This document shows positions 41,809 to 54,441 of a stretch of 64,000 nucleotides of DNA, in pieces (position 1 is the stretch's first letter; every line of letters starts with the position of its first letter). Both the position numbers and the translations under genes were made by a program. The DNA comes from Ornithodoros turicata (taxonomy: Eukaryota > Arthropoda > Arachnida > Ixodida > Argasidae), in contig NC_088203.1 in the NCBI RefSeq assembly GCF_037126465.1, positions 91,946,668 through 92,010,667 of the forward strand. Direction: 5' to 3'. The notes beneath the pieces are model-generated. The model made no database searches and was not told the DNA's origin. It was given only the letters and a program-made list of their open reading frames with translations.

Positions 41809-44614
41809 ACTGGGTGACTCTGGGAAGGCGTTAACAGCAAAAGGCGGTTACAGACAGGAAGTCCCGCGCCTAACAGTTCTATAAATAGAAAACAGGATGT
41901 ACTCAGACGATAATTCGAATATAACGTCTCCTCACTGCAAGAAGATTTTGGAACTTGTATAGCATATTCGATCACGTTGCCCCCTACTGTCCGGCGTTCG
42001 CAGTGTTAATAAAAGAAAAAATCGTGAGCGTTGGTTTCATTAATGCTGTTTTATATATTCCCTAAAATTGCATTGACTTACACGAGGCGTAGTAAGAGGC
42101 TAGGCGGGATGGCAGGACGTTCAGCCGGAAAACGAACAAGGGATGCTAGTATTTGTGTTTCTTACAACATCCCGTACAGAACACTAGGGAAAAAGATAAA
42201 AGAAAGGTACGTGGGAGTATCGAGAATAAAACGGCATTTTTATCGAACCATCTCCGGTGTAGCCATATAGACACATTTTCGTCCCGAGTTCTAAAAGTCC
42301 TAAATGTCTACGGTAACACCACTACTGACGACAGAGCGGTATCGGCGCTTCATTCCAAACATATACCAGTCGCTACTAACAACATTAGGAATTGCTTCCT
42401 AAAACTGCGCATATACTCGTTGAACATTATGCTAGAATATACAGAGAAAAAACGAATAGAAACAACTTTCTACCGTGAACGTAAATTTGAAAGAAAATTC
42501 GTCGGTCATCCAACAACAAAACTGACCTGTTATAGACGAGGCACTTCGCACAGCCAGATGGCCACTTCGTCGATGAGGGACACACACTCGGAGAACGACA
42601 CTTTAAGAGCTCGTATATAACCGTCCTTGCGTGCTTCTCGTGTGCCACCGACGAATCCACGCAGCGAACTGTTCAGCAGCTAACTCCCGCGCGTACGATT
42701 GAAAACTAGGCTGCGGAGCTGGCGCCTCACGGCGTTGCTTTGAGAGCCCGTCCTTAACACGCTTGCGCGAAACGGGCAAGAGGGAAAAAAAGGGGAAAGG
42801 AGGGAAACTCCGTAAGGTTCAAAGGTTCATGGTGAGCTCACTGATAGCGTTTTTGGCTCATTTGCTCACCCTGCGCTCTGGTGGACGGCTGAACCAGCCA
42901 TGCTTAATGCTCTTCTTTGCCTTTCTTCCGGAACTTTGGTTTTGTGCTGCTGGCGTACAGGGAGACGTTGAGAGTTTAGGTGGAAGGTAGGGAAGAAGAG
43001 GAAGATAGAAGGAGAAGGCGTGCGAAGATAGTTGACGCAATTATGGATTATTGACGTAGAGTGATGTTGAGCAGAAACAGAGTTGATGTGGTGGAAGCAA
43101 TGACGTGGTCTCGAAGGATTTCCGAGGGGGAAGCAGGGAACATGTGGGTGATCCACCGCGAAGGGGATAGGTAGCTATGAGACGTCTGGGTGTGATGAAT
43201 GTGTATGTCACGGTTCAATCTGATACAGGCTGGTACAGGCATCTCCTTTGCGTCACACAAACTACACGTACACACACACAACAAAACAAAAAACTAGGAA
43301 AGAAAAAGAAAGGCGTTTGGTCGGCATAGTATAGTGCTTGCTTGTTCTATCCTTTTTTTTTTTTTTTTAGCCTCGCATTAAACAAACACCTTACGGTTTG
43401 CGAAACGGTTCTTTTGACCGATGTGCGGTGGAGTCTTCTTTATGGAGACAATCTCTAAATCCGTTGCATTTGAATGTATGGCTATTGAAAAGTCTGCTTC
43501 CAAGTGGCACTCGCACATAGCCATCACATCAAAATATCCTGTTAAAGCTGCACCGGTCAGAGAAATAAAGGTACATTTGTCCGTTGCTAGATAAACGGTA
43601 GCTCTGTTGTCAGAGTTCTAGAAATCACTAAGCAGGAAGACAGATTTGTGTGCTTGCTGTTACATCGTACCTCTCGAGTGCCTATACTTGACACATATCA
43701 GGTGTTTAACCGTTTAACAAAAACATCCCGTAACAAAGTACATGCTCGAATGTCGCGTGGTAAGCAGTGTCTACGCTTCGTGTGATTTCCCGATGCACTA
43801 AGGTGATTTTATCAAATTTCAGTCTCAATATTTTTCTTTTTCTTTTTAGAGAAATGCTAAAATTGGTCAGAACTTCTTCCTAAATATAGGAAAAGCTTGC
43901 CTAGTTTGCTTCACCACCACAGTCAGTCATCGATTTTTGAACGATTTTTCTGGGAACGTTAACCGTTCATAAATTAGGGGTTGACTGTACTTTCCTCGGC
44001 GCCCTGGTAATAGCGTGAACAGAGAAGCACTTTGCCACTGTTCTCCTTTGTCAGATCACTTCCAGAGCCCATGGCCGAATGAACGAGCCTTTCAGCCCCC
44101 TGGAGTGCCCGTGCGGACACACGCGGGCTTTATGGTGGAGGCCGTATTAAAACCACCGGGTAATCGCCTTGCATAAGCGACCCGTTGACGTCATAGCTTT
44201 GTTGTGGTTGACGTCATCGTTTTGTTTGAATGCAGGAAACGGGATGCTCTTGTGCCACGCGTCTTTCTGTCGGTTGCGGAAAATCTACCACGGATTATGC
44301 CTTCTTTGTTCTTCCTTTCGTTGCTTCGAACTTGACGCGTTGACGTTGACGCGTAGAATCAGCAATCTTTCTGATCCTCTATATGTGAGTGGAAGTTCGG
44401 AGATTTCAGGTAATTTTGCGGCGTTGCGGTTTGGTGTAGAGTAAAATTAATTGCATTAACGTGAATAGTGCAATTAATCTAAATACCAATTAAATAAATA
44501 ATTTAATTAAATTGAATTAAAGTCACCGAAGTAAATTCTGCGACCGAAACCACCTTTTTAACATAGACAGGCCGTAATTTTGTGATTTGTTTTCGCTGCA
44601 AGCCGCCAGACCTA
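41809..44614. other. No recognisable gene
   Basis: Frames up to 155 codons (42,153-42,620) show no known motif. A T-run lies at 43,351-43,369. Two TGACGTCA palindromes lie 24 bp apart near 44,186 and 44,210. Confidence 0.45.
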
Positions 44615-44950
44615 TAGGGTGTCCCAGAAAACGTGTCATTGAATTATAATAATTTTAGGACTACGTACGCCACCTAGAATCCTGCGGTCAACGGCATTTG
44701 TTCTTACTAGGTTTTTGCCACCTCCTGATGTGAATATCATGTAACGTAAGTTTAATTATGTAAATGTTTGCGAACTGAACTCCGAAATGTGCCAAGTACA
44801 GGTAACTTTTTTACCCCACCAATGTGAAGAGCGTGCTAAATTCACTCAAATTCATGATAATTGACAATAAAACAAATGCCGTTGACCGCACGATTCTAGG
44901 TAGTGTAGTTCTTTATTATAATTAAATGACACGGTGTCTGGGGCACCCTG
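44615..44950. mobile_element. MITE with GGGTGTCCCAGAAA-type TIRs, TA flanks
   Basis: TAGGGTGTCCCAGA at the left; GTGTCTGGGGCACCCTG at the right. The arms share CGTGTCATTGAATTATAAT and CAACGGCATTTGTT. TA flanks at 44,613-14 and 44,951-52. 336 bp, non-coding. Confidence 0.8.
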
Positions 44951-44952
44951 TA

Positions 44953-46687
44953 TATGCATGCCGAAACTCTAACTTGCTAGTGGAGACATAACGACATTGT
45001 TATTGTCAACAGAACCAGGGCTTGAGTTGAAAGAGATGCATATAGATGGGATTTTTTTTTTAATGCGTTATTATCGCAAGCGATTTCTGTTGTCTAGCCA
45101 ACAAGAAAACATATGTTGTGAGGAGAAGTAATTCGTTGAGCATCATGGAAAGTAACTTCAAAGGTTTCCGGTTTTCGGTGTTTATATTTTTTCAGATCTC
45201 CAGAAATGCGGCAAGAATGAAATGCGAAACCAAATTACAGTTGTACAAGATTGAATTGCCTTATAACATAACGCATGACGGTGGTGAACCGGGCAAGTTG
45301 GTATGGATCCGTCGTAGTTTGGATGTATAGTCGGTATGAATCCAGTGCTAGTTGGATTTATAACAATTCTTGGCTTTGCTTCATTGCTTAATTGGCTTAA
45401 TTGGCTTTTTGCTTAACGACATTTTACGCGAGGCTTTCTTCCGCTTCTGACGTCATTGCCATACAGTTTGAACGTCATTCCACCTTTTCCACTTTTTTTT
45501 TTCCTTGTCCTGGTGGTCATCACACGGAAGAATCGATCCTATCACTGCCCTAATAAAGGTTGAAGGGTCCCACTCAGCCATACTAATCGTGAATAAAGAT
45601 GAGCCCCCCCCCCTTTTCTGCGCTTGTGATGGCCTTCAGCTCATTTAATTATTTTCCTTGAGTAACCTGCTTAAGATTTTCTCGACGCATCTCAAAAGAG
45701 GGCTACGGAGCAATATAAGTGAAGATTTGGGACACCATCTGCCAAGCATTAGTGCTGCTATAAGGTAGCGTCGTGCGCCGAAGCTTTCCCTGCTGCAGGT
45801 TCTGAAACTTTACCTTTTTCTGTATCTTAACATTTTTCTTAATCTTTTTCGCAGTGTGTTCATATGCGCGTCTCTATAACGCGTTCGCGCTGAAGTTCAC
45901 GCATTATGCGTAAGTACCCTTTGTTTATGAACCGTACTTCTTGCCCCGAACCCCACTCAAGTGTATACGTGTGCGCATACGTAATACGCATACGCGTACA
46001 TACTCCCTGCTCGATTTTATAATGCTCGTTAAACTATGCTCGACTCCTAGTATTTGTATAAGATTATTTCTGACATATTGTACTCTATTAGACTCAGATC
46101 GACGTAAAGACAACGCTTAATGAAAAACTAAAGAACGGAACGCCGCTCGCGCGTATGCATCATGCACGTTCCACAAGTTTCATGCGCAATTTTCTTGGTG
46201 TATAAGCAGCTTTCAAATCACTTGTTTGTTTGTTTTTGTTTATTTGTTTGGCTTTGTTTTTGTTTTTTTTCGAAATTCCGTCACCAGAATGTTTCCGAAA
46301 ATATTTTGCATTTTGGATATTTGCCGCTTCTCGGCACATAATTTCATCATGGCCAACTTCGTGCGGTCCCATTTGACGCCCGCGCGGTGTCCTTACGCGC
46401 GGTCCATAAAAACCATGCGCCAACTTCGTCTTCATCACTATTCTACTGACGTCACCAATGTGGCGCAGCGGAAAGTGTAGCCTGAAGTATAGCCTCCGTT
46501 TGATTTGAATGCTGGATATTATTGCCTGTCTTGCATTTTTTTCGCCTCTCTCACGTGAACCCAGATGATATCCTAAATATGACAAGCGCGATGGGCACGG
46601 CTTTGCAAAAGAGCTAAAGAATCGATGACAACGCCACCTACATCTTCACCAGGATGGCGTTGACTGTGAGCTAAACTTTAACCGCCA
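44953..46687. other. No recognisable gene
   Basis: Only short frames; T/C-rich patches near 45,490 and 45,830, and a C-run at 45,606. Confidence 0.5.
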
Positions 46688-46694
46688 TAAGCGC

Positions 46695-47096
46695 AAGATG
46701 TACAGCATAAGTGTCACAAAAAGGGCGTACGCATCCCGTTTTCATCCCAGATGTCATCCCAGATGATGCTTGGCTAGGAGCGTGCTATGCGGTGAAGTTC
46801 ATTTCCTCACGTCCTCTTCCCTGAAGGTTCTTATGCGGAACGTCTTACAAAAATTCGCAACCTCGTGCGTTTTCTTCATGAAACGGGCCTCGCGGAAAGA
46901 CCACTAGTGCACCTCTCATCTACAGTACACCTCGGTCCCATTAAGTATCGTTCATCCTGCCTATGCCTCACTCAGAAATCGTCAACTCTCTTCTACCCCG
47001 TTTTTTTTTTTTTTTTTTTTTTGCTATAGTCGTGACGATGCCGGCTTGACCCTTGCTACTTCGACCCCCCTCCCCTCCCCCCTCATTTTTAAGAGT
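46695..47096. mobile_element. Right half of a CACTCTTAA fold-back MITE with inserted sequence
   Basis: ACAGCATAAGTGTCACAAAA, GGGCGTACGCATCCCG and GGCTAGGAGCGTGCTATGCG mark the right arm. The terminal TTTTTAAGAGTG appears only at about 47,085. The 270 bp between include a T-run and a frame with LVRFLHETGLAE, which resembles a LINE ORF2 C-terminal end. Confidence 0.6.
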
Positions 47097-47685
47097 GTGT
47101 GCAGCATCTTAACTACACGGTCTCAGGTGATGCGGGAAATTGGCCTATACGTTGAACTATGTCGTCGGAAGTGCCCCATCAGAATCTAGCGGCACTTATC
47201 TTCGTTGTCCTCCCCGATATGAAGGAACCTGTAGCGCAAGTGAAAAGCAACTTGATTGAAGCGCATAGCATACGACGAAAGATATTTCTTTTCGGGAAAC
47301 TCGGGTTATCAGTAAAATATCTAATCAATCATGCCATGCCGTCGCAAAAGCGCTCCTCCCATAGGACTCATCAGACCCAGCAGGGTTCTGACAGAGGCTG
47401 AGAGGCTATTGGTAAAACCGTAGCGAAGGATGAGCCTATACCGGGTCCCGAGTGAATATCAGTATAGCGGTGCTGTATTTTCTGTAGGCGTGATCCAATA
47501 TTTGTTGTCTTTGCACCGTGGCGTCGGTTGTTTACTCTCTCGGGATTCCTCGGATTCTGTCATTGCGTTCGGATCTGTCGCCAACCCATGAATGGACGAC
47601 AACGAACGAATGCAGGGCCGCCAGGGGGCGAGACAGGAGGGGTATCTGACGCTCGCCCATGTTACGTGGGACAGTAAAGGCTCGT

Positions 47686-47989
47686 CATGATGATGATGAT
47701 GATGATTTTTTTTAAATTCCGTGTTAGCGTCGCAAAGCAACTGTGGCTATGAGCGGCGTACAGATGTGGACAGATGGAGAGAGGATAGCAGGAAGGAGTG
47801 GGGGACAGGGGCGTTAGTATGCGTCCTGGGCCGACTTCAGGGGGAACTGTGCCAACGTTCGTCTGAAAATTCTTCGGAAAACCCAGGGAAAACCTCAGAC
47901 AGCACAGGTTGTGAAAGGATTCGAACTCGTGTCACCGACCAGTCTCGGCGTGGAAAGCGATCATCCTAACCACTATGCCACGGGAGCTG
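47686..47989 (-). mobile_element. tRNA-derived SINE with (ATC)n tail
   Basis: On the minus strand the head reads AGCTCCCGTGGCATAGTGGT (A box) and GAGTTCGAATCC (B box near 47,918-47,929). The body is CTGTGCTGTCTGAGGTTTTC ... CATAGCCACAGTTGC, and the tail ATCATCATCATC. It is collinear with the copy at 62.48 kb. Confidence 0.85.
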
Positions 47990-48056
47990 GTGATGATGAT
48001 GATGATTGTGGTGACGATGATGAAGTGAGGACGTCTGTCTGAACAGGGTCGGACTG

Positions 48057-48709
48057 CACTCTTAAAAATGAACTTCATCGCATAGCACGCTCCTAACCAA
48101 CCATAATCGCGAATGATATCGTTATCTGCCCTGATTTGCCGAAAACGGGAGGCGTACGCCTTTTTTGTGACACTTCATAATGAACCTTTTCCGGGTAAGC
48201 ATATGCGCATGTGCAGCCACCTGCGGGCGACTGCCATGTTCATTGGGGAGAGATAATCGGTTTCAAGACTCCGCCGACGGTTGATGTCGCCGTTTGGCGG
48301 CGCTTTGTACTGGTAATCAGTGCAATACACTTTATTTTTATTTATTTTGGTTATACGTGGAAGGACCACAAGGGTCATTACACAACGGGTGGACTTTTTC
48401 TCTTTGGAGAACCTTTTCTATTTTCTCTCTGGACTTTCACTCTTTCCGCATTCTTGTTACAATCTTCTCTTGCTACTTTCCCACGCAATGTGCCAGTCGG
48501 AAAAGCGGCCCCATGTTTATTGGCGGGAAAGATACGACGTTCGGCATTCCGCCGCCGGGGGCGACCCGGATATGCAAATGGCCATTGTCACACACACACA
48601 CAAAATAATAAAAAATAAAGGGGTACACCTTCCGTTATCAACAAATCAGGGCAATTAACGGCATCATTCGAGATGATGGTTGGATAGGTGAAGTTCATTT
48701 CTAAGACTG
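48057..48709. mobile_element. CACTCTTAA fold-back MITE expanded by a ~430-bp centre
   Basis: Left arm CACTCTTAAAAATGAACTTC ... GGAGGCGTACGCC; right arm inverted, ending AAGTTCATTTCTAAGACTG. TA on the right, TG on the left. The centre (about 48,180-48,600) is unrelated to other copies, and the open frames over it have no recognisable product. Confidence 0.8.
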
Positions 48710-49934
48710 TAGTACAACACCTCGATATAGCACGGAAAAGGAGCAGTATTACTTTATTACGGGAGAGCCCATTATGTATGGAATTTATTCGTGTTCAAAG
48801 TTTAATGTCCAGAGTTGATGCGTTTATGTGCGCCATTAACACAGATAGGGTATAAGAAAGAGACAGTTTATGTGCCATATTTGTTGGGCCGCACAATGAC
48901 AAGTTCCACGGGAGAATTTTCCTTCCTTCACCTCAACAGGTTGCGTACTCAATTAATTTTCTTCGTCCTAACGCAATCGGAAAGACGAAAAATAATAATA
49001 ATCCGCAATCTCCTGCATGAATAAAACAATGGCATTAGCCGCTTCAAGAGTTTCTTTGTCTTTACACCTGTTGCCACAGAATCTCATAACCATCTTTTAG
49101 AGACGTTTTATCGGGCTACCGACTTCGCATATCTGGATGAGGGAGGGTGTTTGTATGCTGTATTTTTCCCAAGTTCCGACGATGCGTCTTTCTTCGTATC
49201 ATTATTTCTTGTGATTTCTCGACAAAGCGGCGTGTACCTCTTCCTGCCATACATAATTACTCATTTATTGTTAATGCGCAAAGATCACAGATTACAAGGG
49301 AGAGTGGAAGCGCAGAGATGGGGAAGTTACCAGGCAAAATGAGCTCGTCACAAGTTAGGTTCCTGTGTAAACCAAGTTGTGAACAAAGTTAAGAGTTAGG
49401 AAAATGAACTTGAAGTTCCCAAGTTACTTCCGTGAAATAACAAGTTATTTTCTACGTATTATGCTCTATTTTATAATTTGTGCCCAATGCTGACAACCTC
49501 AAGTTATGGAATACTTAAAAGAGGAACGAGTTCCTTACCAAGTTACTGGATCTCAATAACAAGAGAGTAAAAGAGTAACTTATTATTACCTCGTTATTAT
49601 TACCCTGAAGTATGACCTCCAATTCTGTGCTTAAGAACTAAAGAAAACTCAATGGAAGATTATTGTACTATTACGAATATATGATATATAACAAATACTC
49701 GTACAGGGTGAATTTAGCAAAGGTTACACATTTTGATCGCGTCATAAAAATATAAGACGATGGTTCTGGGGCTTCAAACTTTGCAGACTGATAGTCATTC
49801 GCCTGAAGTTTTATCCATATTTTTTTTATATGCTATCACTTTGCAGCAAAGCAAATTCTCCCATGCGTTTCCTATGGCCTATACCTCCCGCAAACCGCCA
49901 TTTTTTCCTGTGTCTGCTTCACGTTCATTTATAT

Positions 49935-50212
49935 ATATAATTCGGTGTTTAGGTCGCGAGACAACTGAGATCATGAGCGACGCCACAGCGGTCGGTCTGT
50001 GGATTGCTTTTGCCCACCTGAGGGTTCTTTAACGTGCGATGAAAGCTCACCACACGGCACCCCGCATTTAACGTCCCTTGCGGAAGACGGCGTGTCTAAG
50101 CAACTTGTACCCTGCCACCAAGTTGCTGGCGTCCTCGGCCGGGTTCGAACCCGCGATCTCGCGATCAGAAGGCGAACAGGTGATGCCGCCTCGAAACGCT
50201 GCGTCTGATCCA
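49935..50212 (-). mobile_element. tRNA-derived SINE (GCACGTTAAAGAACCC type)
   Basis: On the minus strand: GTTCGCCTTCTGATCGCGAG, GGGTTCGAACCC (B box at 50,141-50,152), then a body with GCACGTTAAAGAACCCTCAG and an AT-rich tail. The A box is degenerate. This body type is common in tick DNA to my knowledge, which supports the host guess. Confidence 0.7.
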
Positions 50213-50324
50213 TCTGGTTGTTCGTTGTCCCATAGGTTTTAGTTTTGCTTTGTCTCCAGGCAGCGCCACCTATATACGTTGTGATGTGAACGTGAAGCAA
50301 ACAGTGAAAAAAATCGGGGAAGGG

Positions 50325-51115
50325 TAACGGTAATGGTAACGGAAACAGAAACGGTATATTACCGAAACTAGAGATGGTAACGATAACGAAAACGGAAACA
50401 CATACCACGGTCCTCCATTACCGGACACAGAAACGGAAACGAATCTATCGTCCGGTATTGAATTCGGGTAATGGCTATTCCTGTTGTGCGATGACATTTG
50501 AGTGTCTTTTCATGTTTTGTTTTTGTATTTTGATGACTCCATTCCCTGTAATGCTCTAAATACTACAGACAAAGCGCAATATTGGATCTCGAGGGTGCAT
50601 CCGTCGCTTACCTCGTGTCAGTCCTCATAACTCCATGACATCAACACATGACTATACTCCACCATATAGCACGAGGGTGACGGCCTACGATTTTTAGTTA
50701 CTTATTTTGTACTTTTTTTTTTTTCATTTCACCGTGGCCATGGCAGCATTATTTACTACTGAGAGCGTCCGCTTATAAATGCGACATTGGATGAAGGTTA
50801 CGCCCATCTTGAGTTGCTGGACTCCGAGTGACAGAAGACATGTTCCTACATTTTTAATTATTTTCTTGATCTTGCATGATGTTTGCATCCCAACGACGTA
50901 GAATTACTTGTGTACTGTGTACGCATGACACCGAAGCAGCCCTTACGCAAAACAGGGTGCTGATAGAGCCTGACGGGCCGTCCTCCCGCAGCTCTGTAAC
51001 AGCCGTTCCATTACCGGAAACTGTAACGGAAACGTAACGGAAACGAAATTGAAAGGCCGGTATCAGAAACGGATAACGGAAACGAAAATATAGCAGTAAC
51101 GAAAATGGAAACGGT
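50325..51115. mobile_element. GGTAACGGAAAC-ended repeat element, uninterrupted copy
   Basis: Starts in GGGTAACGGTAATGG and ends in GAAACGGTAAC. The interior (GGTCCTCCATTACCGG ... TGCGATGACATTTGAG ... TAACGGAAACGAAATTG) is homologous to 11.75-12.48 kb. No transposase. Confidence 0.65.
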
Positions 51116-51365
51116 AACACTTCAGGCGAATGACTACTAGTCTGCAAAGTTTGAAGCACCAGAGACATTATCTTGTATTTTTACGACTCGATCGAAATGT
51201 GTAACCTTTGTTAAATTCACCCTGTAGATGATGAGGAGTCAGAAAATTTGCCATACACGAGTGACCCATACAGACATTTACGAGTATGGGATACGACAAA
51301 GATTGTCGTTCCGTATAGCTTTAAAATGCGCACTCTCGAAGCAGTGCAAATAAATTATTTATACC

Positions 51366-51400
51366 TAGAGTCACTAAATAGCTTCGCTCAGAGTACTGCA
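51366..51400 (+). repeat. Left 35-bp TIR of the P-like element
   Basis: TAGAGTCACTAAATAGC, TTCGCTCAGAGTA, C, TGCA. It differs from the right TIR only at position 31 (C against T). Confidence 0.9.
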
Positions 51401-52460
51401 ACTGATGTACAACCGCAAGTTCTACGCCAGGGGGCGCCGTGTGGGGACGCCATATTGGATCCGCTAAGTTCGTCTGCTATATTAATGACGGATCCAGTCT
51501 GTAGACGTTCGCACTTTCTTCTCAGTGGCTCTATTTCTTCTCTATACGACCACGATTCTGCCTCTCGCTTTACCACAGTGGATCAGGGCACTCGAAACGT
51601 AATCGCACGTGCTGTTCGGTCAACGTTGCTGCAATTCGCGATGTGAAAGAAGTTTGCAGCAGCATACGGTAGTCTTGTCTGAGCGGCACAAATTGCTGGC
51701 GCTGGGTCATAAGCCCTTGTGTGAATTGCATTGGGCTCACATCACCGGGTTTGTTTGCTGTTCACGGCAATATGAGATTGAATTTGAATTGAATTTTTCG
51801 TCTTCCCTTACCGTATCCTCACAGCGGGGGGTATGAAACCGCACGCGAATGCTGTGTAGATGTGAAAAAGTACTCTAAAAGCCGTGATATGGACATAATG
51901 TAAAATACTTAACTGCTTCGACATATATAAAAGTCGTAAGTAAGTCGTAAGTCGTAAAGTATGAGTCGTATAATAAATTTTCTCAAACAACATATATAAA
52001 ACAAATGATCGTTTCGGCACGTGTGATTATCCCGCCTGCCCATGTGATGAAGCATTTAGTTTATATTATGTGAGCTGGAGCAGTAAAGTATTTTACATTA
52101 TGGGTGCGTAGATGGCTAGTGAGCATCGTACCCGTCCATTACAACTACTCTCACACGAACAGCAACAAGCAGGTTGTTTTAATGTACTGCTGAATTATAT
52201 GTGGAAGAATCATGAAACCAAAAGGCACACCACCAAAAGGTCCCATTAAGGTGTTATTAAGGTGCTCCAGTAGTTAGATTAATGCATGCATATTAGTGCC
52301 TTATTTTTCCCTCAATACACAGTAATGCACGAGGTTAATTGCAGCACTGTTATTGCGTGATTATAGCTACCAATCAGCACTTCTGCAACTAGCAGGTTAC
52401 AGCATAACAAATTGGACAGGTAGAAATCCAGCGAACCAATAAGGGAGAATTAGGGGAAAT

Positions 52461-52531
52461 GCCTCAACACAAGAGCTGCCAATATTTCATTTAGATAGAA
52501 ATATTGGCGGTTCTCGCCCTAAGGCTGAGGC
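52461..52531. repeat. Hairpin in the 3' flank of the P-like transposase
   Basis: GCCTCA / TGAGGC and GCCAATATTT / AAATATTGGC pair around a short loop, just beyond the poly(A) signal in the transcription direction. Confidence 0.75.
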
Positions 52532-52560
52532 ACTTAGTATGACAACAAGGTTTCATCTCT

Positions 52561-52566
52561 TTTATT
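52561..52566 (-). promoter_or_regulatory. Poly(A) signal of the P-like transposase
   Basis: AATAAA on the minus strand, 115 bp after the stop at 52,681. The position fits the end of the last exon. Confidence 0.6.
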
Positions 52567-52680
52567 GAAGGCGGGTTTCCACAACCCAGGTACAAGGCCT
52601 TTGCCAAACAATTGGTTGGCCCTGAAAAGGGCCGTTTTGCTGTGCTTTTCCTTCTTCTGTAAATCCATGTGCCAGTGCCC

Positions 52681-53880
52681 TCACATTACCTTCTCGACAA
52701 GCACCCTCATAGCAACACTTCTGCTGCCGCACTTTGATGACTTCTGCCTGTCTTGTATCTTGGCATTTATTTTCCGCAAGTAGAAACGCAGTCGCATCAG
52801 AAGATAGTGATCAAGGAGCTTTGTGGCAATGTCATGACATTGTGGGAAGCTTGCAGCAATGACACTGAGGACACTGTCACGGAGTGCTCCCACAGAAAGT
52901 GCTGTCAGGCGGTTCTCATATTTGCGGAATAACTGCTCGCCATATGTCAACAGCTTAAATACATCTTTTGACGGTGTCATTAGTGGATTTTCTCCAGAAG
53001 AGCGGTATGACTTCAATGCCAGCAGCGCTCCATGATTGTCCTCAGGGTCACCTCTCAGAAAGTGTGTGCATGTCTCACATAGGGTGTACTTCCTCATTAC
53101 CGCCCTGCTGCTGTAGCCGGCCAGATAGCATAGAGACTCCTGCTCGACGCTGTCAATGTCTTCCACTTCCGTGTCATCAGCTGGCAAGTCATCCTCAGTA
53201 GCTGACGTAGTACGTGGCTTTGAAGCAATAAACTCAAGCAGGTCAGCGCTGTCATCATGCTCATAACCACTTTGCCGACTTGGGCTGAAGAACTGGGAGA
53301 GGGTGATTAGGCGGAGTGTGGACTTGAACTCAAGGGGCCTCGGAATGGGATGCTTCCGACGAACAGTGGAGAACAAGTTTTCAAGTGCGTCCTGGCTCAG
53401 GCGACTCAGAAGCACGAACCGGAATTTGTACTCCTCCAGCAGCTTTTTCTGGATGTGCAAAGCACTCGCGCGTGATAATTACGCCAGCTTGGACAGGTTT
53501 AAACGCAGCGGCTTGCCCTTGCTTTTTGATGGTCATTTTCTGGAACAAGCACATGAAGTCTTGCAAAAAGGTGACTGCCTCTTCATGTTTGTTTTCCTTC
53601 GCTTTGCTCATTGCCACTCCGAGAGGATATAAGTGTGAACCAGCGATGAATTTGCTGCAGGAACCACGCAGTTGTCAGCGCTGTTTCAGGCAAATTCTTT
53701 GCGTTGACGAGGTACTTAATCCCAGCAGCAACAGCATGATTCAATACAGCAACTGCAGAAGAGACACTCATTTTGTCATAATGGCTGGCGTCCAAGTGCT
53801 TCTCCTTCAAGTGTGGGGGCCAGTTTCAAGTCATGCCTTGAATCTTCCTTGACGAGATCTTTTATGTAGGACACAGACAC
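52681..53880 (-). CDS. P-like transposase last exon (three frameshifts)
   Basis: The acceptor TTTTTTACAG starts VSVSYIKDLVKEDSRHDLK; joined to the previous exon this gives the normal P-transposase order. Frames then change near 53,815 (extra C in a C-run), 53,630 and 53,472. Recognisable parts are SAVAVLNHAVAAGIKYL, HEEAVTFLQDFMCLFQ, SQDALENLFSTVRRKHP and LCYLAGYSSRAVM. The last 259 codons are one open frame to the stop. Confidence 0.75.
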
Positions 53881-53947
53881 CTGTAAAAAATTTAAGCTTT
53901 TCACGCAAACCTGTGACGAAATATTCGGGAACACTGTTCGGCTCTAC

Positions 53948-54276
53948 CTCATTACTTGGAAGCTTGTGAAGAGCAACAACGTCTTCTGGCAAGTAGAAGC
54001 ACTGCCCCCGAACAAGGTGGCCTCAGATGTTCTTCAAAATGTGTGGAGCGTCAGCGATGAAATACATCTGCCTGTTTGAGTTGCCAGCACAGGGATGAAT
54101 GCAGGACACTGTAGGTTCCCCAGAGCGCGACGCTGTAATCCCACACATTCTCCACAAGCCCTTGTTGCATGGGCCCATGTCGGAAATGATGGCATCCACT
54201 GTCAAACCTATCGCTTCACACTTGGTGATAGTTGTGAAGATCACTTCCTTCAACATGGCAGGAGACACAGAATCAC
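53948..54276 (-). CDS. P-like transposase exon: second catalytic block with premature stop
   Basis: After TAATTTCAG it reads DSVSPAMLKEVIFTTITKCE, IGLTVDAIISDMGPCNKGLW and IADAPHILKNI, then TGA at 54,023-54,025 where CGA or AGA is expected, then GHLVRGQCFYLPEDVVALHK. Donor GAG|GTAGAG is in phase 0. The D of SDMG is the probable second catalytic Asp. Confidence 0.7.
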
Positions 54277-54441
54277 CTGAAATTACATGATGATAGCAGT
54301 ATGTCAGCATTTGACTCTACAAGAGAGGTGCAGAATCATCCAAAATTTGAATGTCGATAATTCATGATATTTGATGCAGAATAGGGATAACATCGATAAT
54401 ATCGGCTACGAACATTTGCTGCTCCTACTCTTATCACATAC

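Larger units (their letters stand above)
49702..51228. mobile_element. TIR element with ~105-bp arms, TA flanks, carrying nested repeats
   Basis: CAGGGTGAATTTAGCAAAGG at the left is inverted at the right (TTGTTAAATTCACCCTG). TA flanks both ends. The arms run to GTCATTCGCCTGAAG and its inverse ACTTCAGGCGAATGAC. The interior holds a SINE and a GGTAACGG repeat. Confidence 0.85.

Noticed and set aside
42153..42620. 155-codon plus-strand frame
   Set aside because: No known domain and no supporting signals; length alone is not enough in 64 kb.
48211..48658. Three overlapping frames of 104-135 codons
   Set aside because: They lie inside the expanded fold-back MITE and end in its right arm; no conserved features.
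50141..50152. tRNA gene at GGGTTCGAACCC
   Set aside because: Only the B box is tRNA-like; no cloverleaf, and the sequence continues into a SINE body. The same applies near 18.3, 47.9 and 62.5 kb.
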